Made by a program: the position numbers and the translations under genes. DNA of 64,000 nt, taken from Plumapathes pennacea. Its lineage: Eukaryota; Cnidaria; Anthozoa; Antipatharia; Myriopathidae. Shown here in pieces: positions 55,950 through 64,000 of the stretch. The notes beneath the pieces are model-generated. The model saw only the letters and a list, made by a program, of their open reading frames with translations, made no database searches and was not told the DNA's origin. The stretch spans positions 10,340,001-10,404,000 of the forward strand of contig OZ038464.1 in assembly GCA_964036295.1 (NCBI GenBank). Reading direction: 5' to 3'. Within the stretch, counting starts at the first letter, position 1. Every line of letters begins with the position of its first letter.

Positions 55950-56201
55950 TCTGATTCGGCTGCATTTCGCAGAGTTTTTGTAGGCGAATAAGACTGTTTT
56001 GATTTCGTCTTCAGTTGAATCCCTGCTACTTCCAGCACCCAAGTATTCAAGCAGCAAGAAGCGAAGCCTGGATGTAATGTTATGCACTCGTCCGCTTGAT
56101 CGACGTCTTGCATTCTTTCTTGGCAGCAATCAATATCTTTGCAGCACCAGCATTCTTCTGGCTTGGTTATTCGTTCCAGGGAACAATTTGAGCATTTACA
56201 C
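55950..56201 (-). CDS. P2RX7_C-domain gene, exon 2 (Cys/His cluster)
   Basis: Exon 2 of 252 nt begins with GTGTAAATGC directly after AG at 56,202-56,203, and that AG is now part of the duplicated target site of the BEL/Pao element. It encodes CKCSNCSLERITKPEECWCC and KDIDCCQERM, then LHPGFASCCLN and VLEVAGIQLK, the zinc-coordinating core of the P2X7 ballast-type domain. The donor is GA|GTAAGT at 55,949. Phases to exon 1 (TG|G) and exon 3 fit exactly. With the retroelement in place it has lost its native polypyrimidine tract. Confidence 0.88.
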
Positions 56202-56203
56202 CT
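56199..56203. repeat. BEL/Pao target-site duplication CACCT, low-coordinate copy
   Basis: CACCT (AGGTG on the gene's strand) abuts the LTR end at 56,204 and is repeated at 63,466-63,470. A 5-bp duplication is normal for this class. Confidence 0.93.
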
Positions 56204-56577
56204 TGTCGCGTTCCCAAGCTTACACTTCGCGGGGGAAAGTAAGACTTGGAGATCGAGAAGTGTCAACCATGTTTAATAAATACACGGTGAAAACTGAAAC
56301 GGAAAGTAGGGCGATCTAAGTACTAAAGAATACAGAATGAAGCTCAGATCGCAGGACGGCTACTCACGTTCGGTTCCTGTACTGTGACTTGTAGAAAATT
56401 CTCCAGAAAAGATAACTGAAACGATCGACTAAACGCTACGAAAACACGCTGACTTGGCACAAACAGAAAAAGGGGCGGGCTAGACAAGACCTCGTGGGAA
56501 ACTGAGCCTGCGAACGTTTGGGCCAGAACCGGAACTGAACTAACTATAACTATAAATAAACAAGACAGTCTTCCACA
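56204..56577 (-). repeat. BEL/Pao 3' LTR (374 bp)
   Basis: TG...CA ends. Contains TATAAATA-type AT-rich sequence near its start on the plus strand (TAACTATAAATAAACAAG). It differs from the 5' LTR at GACTTGGAGATCGAG (against GACTCGGAGATCAAG) and GAGCCTGCG (against GAGCCCGCG). Confidence 0.95.
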
Positions 56578-56618
56578 CTCCTCGCCCAAGGACACTTTGT
56601 CCTTGTAATATTGTCAAT

Positions 56619-58088
56619 CTAATCCGGCGTGGACTTCTCCTGCTCTGAAGGTAGGATCAGGACGAGCTCGCAGATTGGACGAGGGTAGGTCTTCAGCTCC
56701 CTTCCTGACCACACCGTCACCTTAGCCTTTCTGACCTTCCCATCCTCGCTCCTTATGGCCTCCAGAACTCTCCCCATTGGCCACTCATTACGATGGGAGT
56801 CTTTGTCTCGAACTGTCACTATGTCTCCAATGGCCAGGTTCCGTTCTTGTTTGTTCCACTTGGGTCTGGCTTGAAGGTTTGCGAGGTACTCCCGCTTCCA
56901 TCGGACCCAGAATTGGTCCGCCAAGTATTGGGCCCTTCTCCAGCGCCGGCGCGCATAGAGGTCTTGAGGAGTAAAGGTGCCGGGCGGAGGGGCAAGAGGG
57001 CGAGTTTTCATCGTAAGCAGCATCGCTGGTCTTAGGGGTTGAGGCTGGCCGGCATCTGAAGGGATCGCAGCAATGGGGCGGGCATTCGCGATTCCCGTTA
57101 CTTCCGCCAACAAGGTCACTAATAGTTCGTGGGTCAGCTGTGAGCTTCCGATCTCTCGGAACATTGCCTCTAAGACACGTCGAATGGTGCCAATCTGACG
57201 TTCCCAAATGCCCCCGAAGTGTGATGCATGTGGCGGGTTGAACAGCCACTCGCATCCCTGCTCCGTAATGTATCTTTGAATCTGCTTCTCATCCATTTCC
57301 GTGAGTGCTTGGTCCATCTCCGACTTCCCTCCAATGAAATTTGTGCCTCGGTCGCACCTGAGTCTGGCGGCTGGTCCGCGAATAGCAAAGAAGCGGCGTA
57401 GAGCGGAGATGAATGCGCTGGCATCCATGGCTTCCAAGACTTCGATATGAATAGCTCTGCTGGAAAGGCACGTAAAAATGAGTCCCCAGCGTTTGGAATG
57501 AGCTGCACCACCTCTTAACTTCCGAGTCTGTACTGTCCACGGGCCAAATACATCGAAGCCGACGTTTGTAAAGGGCGGGGCTGTCTCCGTTCTATCTGCT
57601 GGCAGGTCGGCCATGTGCTGCGTGGCTGTCGGTCCCCTAGCCTTCTTGCATGGTACGCATGTGCTGATCACCTTTGCCACTGCTCTGTGGGCGCCAATGA
57701 TCCAATACCCGGCCTGGCGAACAGCTCCTTGTGTGATTTGGCGGCCTTGGTGGTAAATCTTCTTGTGGTGGTGTCTGATAACAAGTGTTGAAATGTGGTG
57801 TCCTTTGGGTAGGAGTGCTGGATGTTTCTCTGACAGCTGTAAGTCTGAACGACGGAGGCGGCCACCAACTCGGAGCACTCCGTTCGCATCGAGGAAGGGA
57901 TCCAAGTTGTAGATGTTGGTCTTCTTCAACACCTTTGACCTGGCTTCACAGGGCTCTGGTTCCTTCTGGTCCTGCAATTTCCTGATTTCGGTGGCAAACT
58001 CCTCTGCTTGAACTGTCTTGATCACTACAGTGGCGGCTTTCTCAAGCTCGGCTGCCAGAGGGAGACGCGGTAGGACTGCTCCATTGAG
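56619..58088 (-). CDS. BEL/Pao integrase region
   Basis: This is in the same frame as the RT-RNase H part but separated from it by a TGA (58,089-58,091). In order it has an H2C2 zinc module (VIRHHHKKIYHQG, then STCVPCKKARG), the core aspartates in NVGFDVFGPW and RLRCDRGTNFIGG, the glutamate in FGGIWERQIGTIRR, and a C-terminal domain (RRWRRAQYLADQFWVRWKRE, IVTVRDKDSHRNEWPMGR) of the DUF5641 type usual in BEL/Pao. The integrase inserts the cDNA with 5-bp staggered cuts. All catalytic residues are present. The first Met is only the next in-frame one; the natural product would come from a polyprotein. Confidence 0.9.
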   Translation of the reverse strand, partial: LNGAVLPRLPLAAELEKAATVVIKTVQAEEFATEIRKLQDQKEPEPCEARSKVLKKTNIYNLDPFLDANGVLRVGGRLRRSDLQLSEKHPALLPKGHHISTLVIRHHHKKIYHQGRQITQGAVRQAGYWIIGAHRAVAKVISTCVPCKKARGPTATQHMADLPADRTETAPPFTNVGFDVFGPWTVQTRKLRGGAAHSKRWGLIFTCLSSRAIHIEVLEAMDASAFISALRRFFAIRGPAARLRCDRGTNFIGGKSEMDQALTEMDEKQIQRYITEQGCEWLFNPPHASHFGGIWERQIGTIRRVLEAMFREIGSSQLTHELLVTLLAEVTGIANARPIAAIPSDAGQPQPLRPAMLLTMKTRPLAPPPGTFTPQDLYARRRWRRAQYLADQFWVRWKREYLANLQARPKWNKQERNLAIGDIVTVRDKDSHRNEWPMGRVLEAIRSEDGKVRKAKVTVWSGRELKTYPRPICELVLILPSEQEKSTPD

Positions 58089-60653
58089 TCAGGCACAGGT
58101 CCAGCTTTGGTTCTGGCGGTCAGCGTCGGTGCCGTGTCTGAATTCGACTCCATTCCTGGAGAGCTTGGTGGCTCGGCGCACTTTGAATTCCTTAACCTTT
58201 ACGATGAGGTTTGCGACTGCGCGGAGTATGGAGGACCACTTGGAAAAGTGGTCGAACCTGCTTGAGCCCAGTCCGTTGGTGAGTTTCACATCCGTTGAGT
58301 GGGTAGTTACTTGTCGGACTTCTGGGTCGTCTTCCCTAAGGGGGACCTCCTCCTCACCAAGCTTGGAGACGGGAGAAACCTGTTGCAAGAATTCAGGCCC
58401 ACTGAGCCATCGTGACTGCATGAGGTTGATGGCATTGATTCCTCGGGAGGCGAGGTCAGCGGGGTTGGTGGCTGTATCAACGTATTTCCACTGGAATGGA
58501 TCCGAGACGGCTCGGATTTTCTGCACGCGATTAGCGACGTAAACATAGAAACGTCTGGTATCGTTTTGGATGTAACCGAGTACCACTTTCGAGTCGGTGT
58601 AGAAGGTGGTTTGGTCGATCTCCATGCTCAACTCTTTGAGCAGTTTCTGGACGGTCTGGCAGGTTAGTACGGTGGCACAGAGCTCCAGTCGGGGAATGGT
58701 CATTGAGTGTGTCGGGGCCACTCTTGCCTGCCCAAACAGAAAGCTTACACTGACTTGTGCTCCATTGTTGATTAGCCTGAGATAGATTGCGGTCCCAATT
58801 CCGTTCTGGCTGGCGTCTGAGAACGCATGAATTTCTGCCCTTGCGATAGAGCCGAAGTTGTCTGGGTGGTAGCAGCGGGGAATGTGGACATCTTCAAGTC
58901 CGGCTAGTACGCTTTTCCAGCTCTGCCATCGTCGCATCTGGATCTCGGGGAGGGGATCATCCCATCCGAGAGGAACGGTGTTGCCTTTCTTGTTCCCCAG
59001 GACCACTAGCTCTTGCAGTAGAAGTTTTCCTTCCAAAAGTACTGGTGCCACAAGACCCAGTGGGTCGTACACAGAACTGATAATAGACAATACGCCTCTG
59101 CGTGTGAACGGTTTCTCTGGCACCGAGACTTGGAATGTGAAGGAGTCTTTGTCTAGGGCCCAGTACACGCCTAGGGAGCGTTGCGTCGGGAGAACATCGT
59201 GGCGGAGATCGAGGTCGCGGATGTCCTTTGCTCTGTCTTCTACTGGCAGTGCCTCCATGACTGGTACAGAGTTCGAAACTACCTTGTGTAGCCGGAGGTT
59301 GGCGGTAGCTAGCATATCCTGAGTCTTCCTTATGAGGTCGATTGCTTCCTCTACAGAGGACCTTGATGTCAGCCCATCATCCACGTAAAAGTCTTTGTGA
59401 ACAAAGTCCTTGGCAGCTGTGCCAAATTCCTCCTCGCCGACATCCGCGGTCTTTCTTAGGCCAAATGTTGCCACTGCAGGGCTGGGTCCATTCCCGAAAA
59501 GGTGCACTGTCATCTGGTAGGGTATGATTTCCTTTGCTGGGTTGTTGTCCTTAAACCATTGAAACCGCAGGAAGTCTCTATGTTCGGGGTTCACATGGAA
59601 TGAGTGAAACATTTGTTCCACGTCGCACATGACTGCAACATTCTCCCGACGAAACCGTAGCAGCACTCCAAGCAGGCTGTTCACCTGGTCTGGTCCAGTC
59701 AGAAGCTCCTTGTTTAATGACACTCCCTGGTATTCGGCGGACGAGTCAAATACCACACGCACTTGGTTAGATTTCTTAGGGTGATACACTCCGAAGTGTG
59801 GGAGGTACCATATGCGACCAGGGGTCGTCTTGCCTGTTTCTGGGTCATTAGGGTTCAGGATGCCCGCTGTGTCCAGACCGTTTTTAGGAGGGCCAGTGTC
59901 CTGATTGTGCGATTCCTTAGGGGGGACCGGAACAGCATGTCCACGCTCGAAGACTTTGGCCATGAACTCTAAGTAGTGTTGCTGCAGTTGCGGTTTCTTC
60001 TTGAAGGAGCGCAGGAGACTGTTGAGGCGGCTGAGGGCTTGACTTCGATTGTCTGGCATGGAGACGTGGGAGCGGAAAGGAAGGGGCATCTCCCAGTTTC
60101 CTTGAGCGTTTTTGTGAATGCCACGTTCCATTATGTCAAGGAAGCGGTGGTCTTCCTGTGACAGACTGACTTCTTCGTCGTTGCTCGTGGTGGAGAAGAT
60201 GGTGTCTCCAACTTCTTTCTCCCGGTTGCCCTCACTGTATCTCTCCTTGATCCTGAAGTGGTTCCCGCAAGGGACGGTTTCGTAATGTAGAGAGTCTCGA
60301 GCCGTGGGCTTCTTTATCTCTGTGCGGCGTGAGGCGATGTGGACAGGTCCACCTATCCGGTCCAAGCAGACTTGGCCAGATATAGTCCATCCCAAGTCCA
60401 GTTTCTGGGCCCATGGTGCTCCTTTGGGTCCATTCTTGGAGGCCCTGACTTTCATAAGTTCTGGTGCATCTCGGCCAATTAGGAGTTGTATCTTTGTGTT
60501 GGGATCGAGAGGGGGGATGTGGTCCGCAATTCTGTGCAGGTGAGGAAACCTTCTCGCTATCCGTGGCGTGGGCACTTTGGTCTTGTCCTGAGGGATGTGC
60601 TCACACTCCACCAGGGTCGGAAGCTTAGATATCCTTCCCTCCATCGACTTCAC
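58089..60653 (-). CDS. BEL/Pao reverse transcriptase-RNase H region
   Basis: The frame is open for 854 codons and extends upstream past the first Met into protease-linker sequence (KEVKYGRRAPGLLVK). It contains the RT with motif A aspartate in VMCDVEQMFHSFHV and catalytic KDFYVDDGLTS. RNase H follows, with acidic residues in IHAFSDASQNGIGTAIY, PRLELCATVL, TFYTDSKVVLGYI, and TNPADLASRGI. A TGA at 58,089-58,091 precedes the integrase in the same frame. It is in a different frame from the Gag-protease part; the change needed is -1 within about 60,700-60,730. Confidence 0.92.
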   Translation of the reverse strand: MKSMEGRISKLPTLVECEHIPQDKTKVPTPRIARRFPHLHRIADHIPPLDPNTKIQLLIGRDAPELMKVRASKNGPKGAPWAQKLDLGWTISGQVCLDRIGGPVHIASRRTEIKKPTARDSLHYETVPCGNHFRIKERYSEGNREKEVGDTIFSTTSNDEEVSLSQEDHRFLDIMERGIHKNAQGNWEMPLPFRSHVSMPDNRSQALSRLNSLLRSFKKKPQLQQHYLEFMAKVFERGHAVPVPPKESHNQDTGPPKNGLDTAGILNPNDPETGKTTPGRIWYLPHFGVYHPKKSNQVRVVFDSSAEYQGVSLNKELLTGPDQVNSLLGVLLRFRRENVAVMCDVEQMFHSFHVNPEHRDFLRFQWFKDNNPAKEIIPYQMTVHLFGNGPSPAVATFGLRKTADVGEEEFGTAAKDFVHKDFYVDDGLTSRSSVEEAIDLIRKTQDMLATANLRLHKVVSNSVPVMEALPVEDRAKDIRDLDLRHDVLPTQRSLGVYWALDKDSFTFQVSVPEKPFTRRGVLSIISSVYDPLGLVAPVLLEGKLLLQELVVLGNKKGNTVPLGWDDPLPEIQMRRWQSWKSVLAGLEDVHIPRCYHPDNFGSIARAEIHAFSDASQNGIGTAIYLRLINNGAQVSVSFLFGQARVAPTHSMTIPRLELCATVLTCQTVQKLLKELSMEIDQTTFYTDSKVVLGYIQNDTRRFYVYVANRVQKIRAVSDPFQWKYVDTATNPADLASRGINAINLMQSRWLSGPEFLQQVSPVSKLGEEEVPLREDDPEVRQVTTHSTDVKLTNGLGSSRFDHFSKWSSILRAVANLIVKVKEFKVRRATKLSRNGVEFRHGTDADRQNQSWTCA

Positions 60654-60682
60654 AAGCAGTCCGGGAGCGCGCCGGCCATACT

Positions 60683-62863
60683 TTACTTCTTTGTTGCTGT
60701 TGCAGGTTGAGAGAAAGTATTTTTCTTTGGGCCGGTTATCCCTAGCTTGTCGACCAGTTCCGGGCTGATCATGGATGCGTTGCTCTGGTCGTCCACTATA
60801 GCGTAAGCGCGGTGTAGTTGCTCTGGCTGTTTGTCGAGGAAGACGTCTACGAGGACAATCTTACTGCATGATAGCCCTCCTTGCTCGTCACAGCAGACCG
60901 CAGTGCACGTTGACCGTATCTCCTCGCCATGATTGCTCTCCCTCTCCTTGTGCAGTACTGCTAAGTGGCGGTCGCTTCCACATTGGCTGCATTGGTGTTT
61001 AGCCGCCAAGCAGCGATAGCACAGTCCAGCTGTCTTCACCCACTCTGTCTTCTCCTTCAAGGTCTTTCCGGCGAATGCCTTGCATTCTGTAAGTTCATGT
61101 CCTTTGCGTTCGTGGAAAGGGCATTGTTTGTCCTTGGTTGGCCTCGTTTCACTGGAAGCTGGGGATGGTAATGTATTTGTCCTCAGTACTCTTCTGTGAC
61201 TGTCTTCGTCAGGTTTGAGGGCTAGCTTGCCCCGTGGTTTTTCTCCTCGGGTTCTTTGTAGATCGGGCTTCGTACCGCTTCCAACCACAACATTTGGGTG
61301 GTTCTTTAACCTGGATTGTCGGCGCACCATTGAAGCGAAGTTGTGGAAGCCGGGGTAGGCATCCTGGTGGTTCTCTGCGTGACGCACATCTTTCTCCCAC
61401 TTGGACCGCAGGAAGTTGGGGAGCTTCTCTACAATTGGGCATATGGCAGTTGGATAGTTGAGACAGGACAACCCCGGAAGGTATGCAAGTTGGCTGTCGA
61501 TGTCGTCGCATAAGTCAGCGAACGCTTGAAGCTTCGTCTTATCTCGCTCGGTGAATTTAGCTGCCTCACTAAGTCTTTCGAGGAGAGCATTGGTGATTGC
61601 GGCCATGTTCCCGAACCGCCTCTCCAGTTCCGCCCAGACATCCTGTAGTACAGCGGTGGGATTCCTGTGCTGTCTCTTCCTGAAGTTGTCTACCAACACC
61701 TGGGCCTGGCCTTTAGTATAACTGCGCAGGTAGTTAATCTCCTGGGTGGGGGGTATGTCAGCATCCAGTATCATTGCCTTGAAGGCGCTTTTCCAGGGAT
61801 GGAAAAGTGTGACATCCCCGTCAAAGATGTCGGGATGACATTTAGGTAGACTCTGCTTTGCCAGACCGGCTACCAATTGCTGATTTGTCGTTGTAAACAT
61901 CTCCATGTACTGGCTCGTAACCGCTTCTTTTGGGGTGGATACTATCAGTGGGCGATGGACTGGCCGGTCAGCGGCTGGTTCCGTGGCCTGGACAAATGTC
62001 GTGTGTTCCTCCGGTTTTATTTGTTTGTTTTCACACTCCGGACCAGCCAACTTGTTCGGGGGTGGCAAAGCTTCTCCAGGTTCGTGGAAATGCGCAGAAT
62101 CTCTTCCGTTTTCGGTCTGATTGCCAGTTGGCGTGATGGTGTGTACCCACGTTTGCACTCGTTGTCTGGTATCTGTCGGTTCGTCATCTTCCAGGAAGTC
62201 GATCCGCCTGGCTCCATCTTCCTGTTCTTCTTCCAGGATTGACCTTTCTATAGCTTTTAGCTTTGCGTTGGCCACGGCTTCGACTTTATCCGCTGCTAGA
62301 ATCGACATCTCGTGGTCGATTTGTGCCCGACGTCTTTCCACTTCGGCCTCGTGTTGTCTTCTTTCGTTCGCTTTCGCCGCCATCGCTCTATCGTACTCAG
62401 CTTGCTCCTTAGCGGCAGCGGCTTCTCCTAAGGCCTTGATCCTCATCATTCTGGACGACGTAGAGGCCCGAGATGAGGATCCTCGTGATGATGACGTGCG
62501 GCGTGACCGCCCAGAGATCCGTGAGGCTGATTCGTCGGGGTCGCAGGTTTGTTTGTTAGTCGCTCTAGAAATTGCGGCACGCGCGTGTTCGAGGTTCTTG
62601 CGGCTGAATTCCCTGGTTAGGCGAGCCTCGTCGGTGAAATCGCCCCACCTATCCTGCTCGTAGAGCTCTCCCAGTGCAGCTAAGGTCCCTTCGTACTTAG
62701 AGGCGGCATAACGTAGTATACGTACATGTTCTTCGGTGCAATCAGGTTTGTCGGCGCCGTCGTAGACTCTTTGTAAGTCTCGGGCGTCTTTCTCCAATTC
62801 TCTCCGTTTCGCGTCGATAGCGTTCTGTAGCGCTTTCTGTGTAAGCGGTCTCCTTCGGTGCAC
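60683..62863 (-). CDS. BEL/Pao Gag and aspartic protease region
   Basis: This open frame of 726 codons encodes a basic, Ala/Arg-rich coiled-coil N-terminus, a capsid-like DUF1759-type region (IFDGDVTLFHPWKSAFKAMI to RRFGNMAAITNALLERL), Cys/His knuckle modules (CPFHERKGHELTEC, GLCYRCLAAKHQCSQC) and the protease start with AYAIVDDQSNASMISPELV. It ends by a stop just after LGITGPKKN, where the RT frame takes over by a -1 shift. No ATG lies in this frame upstream; the nearest ATG (62,929-62,931, MENKSVT) is in another frame, so either a 1-base lesion separates start and body, or initiation is non-canonical. Confidence 0.88.
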   Translation of the reverse strand: MHRRRPLTQKALQNAIDAKRRELEKDARDLQRVYDGADKPDCTEEHVRILRYAASKYEGTLAALGELYEQDRWGDFTDEARLTREFSRKNLEHARAAISRATNKQTCDPDESASRISGRSRRTSSSRGSSSRASTSSRMMRIKALGEAAAAKEQAEYDRAMAAKANERRQHEAEVERRRAQIDHEMSILAADKVEAVANAKLKAIERSILEEEQEDGARRIDFLEDDEPTDTRQRVQTWVHTITPTGNQTENGRDSAHFHEPGEALPPPNKLAGPECENKQIKPEEHTTFVQATEPAADRPVHRPLIVSTPKEAVTSQYMEMFTTTNQQLVAGLAKQSLPKCHPDIFDGDVTLFHPWKSAFKAMILDADIPPTQEINYLRSYTKGQAQVLVDNFRKRQHRNPTAVLQDVWAELERRFGNMAAITNALLERLSEAAKFTERDKTKLQAFADLCDDIDSQLAYLPGLSCLNYPTAICPIVEKLPNFLRSKWEKDVRHAENHQDAYPGFHNFASMVRRQSRLKNHPNVVVGSGTKPDLQRTRGEKPRGKLALKPDEDSHRRVLRTNTLPSPASSETRPTKDKQCPFHERKGHELTECKAFAGKTLKEKTEWVKTAGLCYRCLAAKHQCSQCGSDRHLAVLHKERESNHGEEIRSTCTAVCCDEQGGLSCSKIVLVDVFLDKQPEQLHRAYAIVDDQSNASMISPELVDKLGITGPKKNTFSQPATATKK

Positions 62864-63091
62864 AACTCTTGTGACTTTCGACTCCCTTGAAAGAGTGATG
62901 TCCTCGGTAGCGTTACAGATTTGTTCTCCATGTCGTTGTAAATCTCGGTGTGAGCGGTTTTCTGTGGCGACTCAACTCCAAATTCGCCGATGCTCCGATG
63001 AAAACGTGGACTCGACAAGATAAGCAAACTTACACTCCTAACTCCAGGATGGCGATTATCCGCTCCGAACTTTTTACTCCGAACTTTTCAC

Positions 63092-63465
63092 TGTCGCGTT
63101 CCCAAGCTTACACTTCGCGGGGGAAAGTAAGACTCGGAGATCAAGAAGTGTCAACCATGTTTAATAAATACACGGTGAAAACTGAAACGGAAAGTAGGGC
63201 GATCTAAGTACTAAAGAATACAGAATGAAGCTCAGATCGCAGGACGGCTACTCACGTTCGGTTCCTGTACTGTGACTTGTAGAAAATTCTCCAGAAAAGA
63301 TAACTGAAACGATCGACTAAACGCTACGAAAACACGCTGACTTGGCACAAACAGAAAAAGGGGCGGGCTAGACAAGACCTCGTGGGAAACTGAGCCCGCG
63401 AACGTTTGGGCCAGAACCGGAACTGAACTAACTATAACTATAAATAAACAAGACAGTCTTCCACA
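63092..63465 (-). repeat. BEL/Pao 5' LTR (374 bp)
   Basis: Same length and ends as the 3' LTR. The internal side (63,091 downward) begins GTGAAAAGTTCGGAG and contains a direct duplication of AGTTCGGAG. Confidence 0.95.
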
Positions 63466-63470
63466 CACCT
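63466..63470. repeat. BEL/Pao target-site duplication CACCT, high-coordinate copy
   Basis: CACCT precedes AACAAAACACC on the plus strand. On the gene's strand this is GGTGTTTTGTTAGGTG, so the native pyrimidine-rich tract and AG remain next to this copy, now leading into the LTR. Confidence 0.93.
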
Positions 63471-63597
63471 AACAAAACACCGATTGTCAGTTATATCGGT
63501 AAAAAGAAACTAAATGCACATCCAGGTGGATTTTCACGTTAAAACAAAGTCGCTTTGTCTTTTTCCATAACACAGCTTACAACACAAATACACATAC

Positions 63598-63845
63598 CAT
63601 TCTTGGACATCTTCCTCGCCTGAAAAGCGACTTAACAGAGTCTGTTCTTCCCGTTCTTCGACGGCTAACTCCTCCAAGTATTGAGCGGCTTCTTCCTCGT
63701 TTGGAACAGGCTCCAATGCCTCGTCATATGGAATGAATTCCTCTCCAGTATCTTGTACATTGTCATCCGACAGAGTAGAATAGTTTTCGGAATCACTGCC
63801 TGACGCTAAGCTCTGATACTCATCACTGGAAGAGCAGCTAAACAT
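63598..63845 (-). CDS. P2RX7_C-domain gene, exon 1
   Basis: The start at 63,845 (MFSCSSSDEYQSLASGSDSE) is chosen because family members begin with such an acidic Ser-rich stretch; the frame is open upstream to an ATG at 63,983, which would add 46 residues. The exon continues TLSDDNVQDTGEEFIPYDE and EQTLLSRFSGEEDVQE, and ends in phase 2 at donor AATG|GTATGT. With exons 2 and 3 it makes a 222-residue intracellular protein with no membrane segment, so it is a soluble relative of the P2X7 cytoplasmic domain and not a channel. Its function is unknown. The intron now holds a retrotransposon. Confidence 0.85.
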
Positions 63846-63969
63846 TTTTCGAAGCGATAAACACAAGAAACGTATCACACAAACCGCAGCGACTTGAGAA
63901 AATGACGCCAGGGATAATTTCTCAAAGACTACCGCAGTTTTATCCCGCTGGTATTGCAGGCTCGCAGGA

Positions 63970-64000
63970 ACATAGTCCAACATGGCGGACGTGAAAAATA
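63970..64000 (+). promoter_or_regulatory. Possible start of a divergent gene at the window edge
   Basis: CCAACATGGCGGACGTGAAA has a strong initiation context (ATGGCGGAC) on the plus strand at 63,982. It would make the region a bidirectional promoter/5' end shared with the P2RX7_C-domain gene. The window ends six codons in, so this cannot be tested here. Confidence 0.25.

Larger units (their letters stand above)
56204..63465 (-). mobile_element. BEL/Pao LTR retrotransposon, full length, 7.26 kb
   Basis: The element is transcribed on the minus strand: 5' LTR 63,092-63,465, then Gag-protease, RT-RNase H, integrase, a GGGCGAGGAG purine tract, and 3' LTR 56,204-56,577. It is flanked by CACCT on both sides. 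Both LTRs are 374 bp, start TGTGGAAG and end GCGACA, and differ at about three positions by eye, so the insertion is young. The order protease-RT-RNase H-integrase and the integrase H2C2 finger with long C-terminal tail are characteristic of BEL/Pao. Coding is interrupted by one frameshift and one stop. No clear tRNA primer-binding site directly follows the 5' LTR. Confidence 0.96.

Noticed and set aside
55950-63845. P2X purinoceptor channel gene
   Set aside because: Only the cytoplasmic cysteine domain is present; there are no membrane segments or extracellular domain, so it is not called a receptor.
1-64000. CRISPR arrays, rRNA genes, bacterial operons
   Set aside because: No short regularly spaced repeats with unique spacers, no rRNA-like sequence, and no ribosome-binding sites or compact gene order were seen.

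Overview
The window looks like a repeat-dense stretch of a cnidarian genome, most likely an anthozoan (coral or sea anemone). Coding is spliced with GT-AG introns, base composition is AT-rich, polyadenylation signals are eukaryotic, and nearly every recognisable protein is a transposon class common in such genomes: LINEs, BEL/Pao, an IS3EU/Ginger-type integrase, DUF4371 hAT, Harbinger, Tc1 and a long-TIR TTAA element. The only gene that looks host-type encodes a P2RX7_C (P2X7 cytoplasmic) cysteine domain, which is typically expanded in corals. The species call is inference; nothing in the window fixes it.

Layout. 1-28.8 kb is a broken array of a roughly 3.06-kb unit carrying two degraded minus-strand coding remnants (a single C2H2 finger and a Gypsy-type Gag with CCHC knuckle). 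Units adjoin head to tail. They are interrupted by a 5'-truncated LINE (about 0.5-3.49 kb), by a complete 7,604-bp DNA transposon with ~0.99-kb terminal inverted repeats, TTAA target duplications and a three-exon transposase-like gene (7,432-15,035), and by an integrase plus OTU-like gene remnant (about 21.1-23.7 kb). Similar flanking blocks (1-315 with 24,311-24,625; 20,240-20,745 with 28,300-28,810) show that two larger composite copies are present.

28.8-39.4 kb holds degraded material: a four-copy interspersed repeat in two orientations, LINE fragments and a decayed minus-strand multi-exon gene with a DUF6589-like part. 39.5-53.6 kb is a patchwork of dead elements: a LINE whose RT lost its motif A aspartate (40.1-42.2 kb), a parvovirus NS1-like superfamily 3 helicase gene with a mutated Walker A (42.2-44.5 kb), a C2H2 remnant, a DDE_Tnp_4 remnant, a DUF4371/hAT pseudogene (45.8-48.4 kb), an internally deleted Harbinger with its Myb/SANT partner (49.1-50.9 kb) and a Tc1 transposase with one stop (52.7-53.6 kb). 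A C-rich ~145-bp minisatellite follows (53.74-54.56 kb).

55.5-64 kb contains a three-exon P2RX7_C-domain gene on the minus strand. A young BEL/Pao retrotransposon (56,204-63,465; LTRs of 374 bp with about 3 differences; 5-bp duplication CACCT) sits exactly on its intron 1/exon 2 splice acceptor. All exon phases still join correctly across the insertion, so the pre-insertion gene can be read directly. No RNA genes, CRISPR arrays or bacterial-type operons were found.
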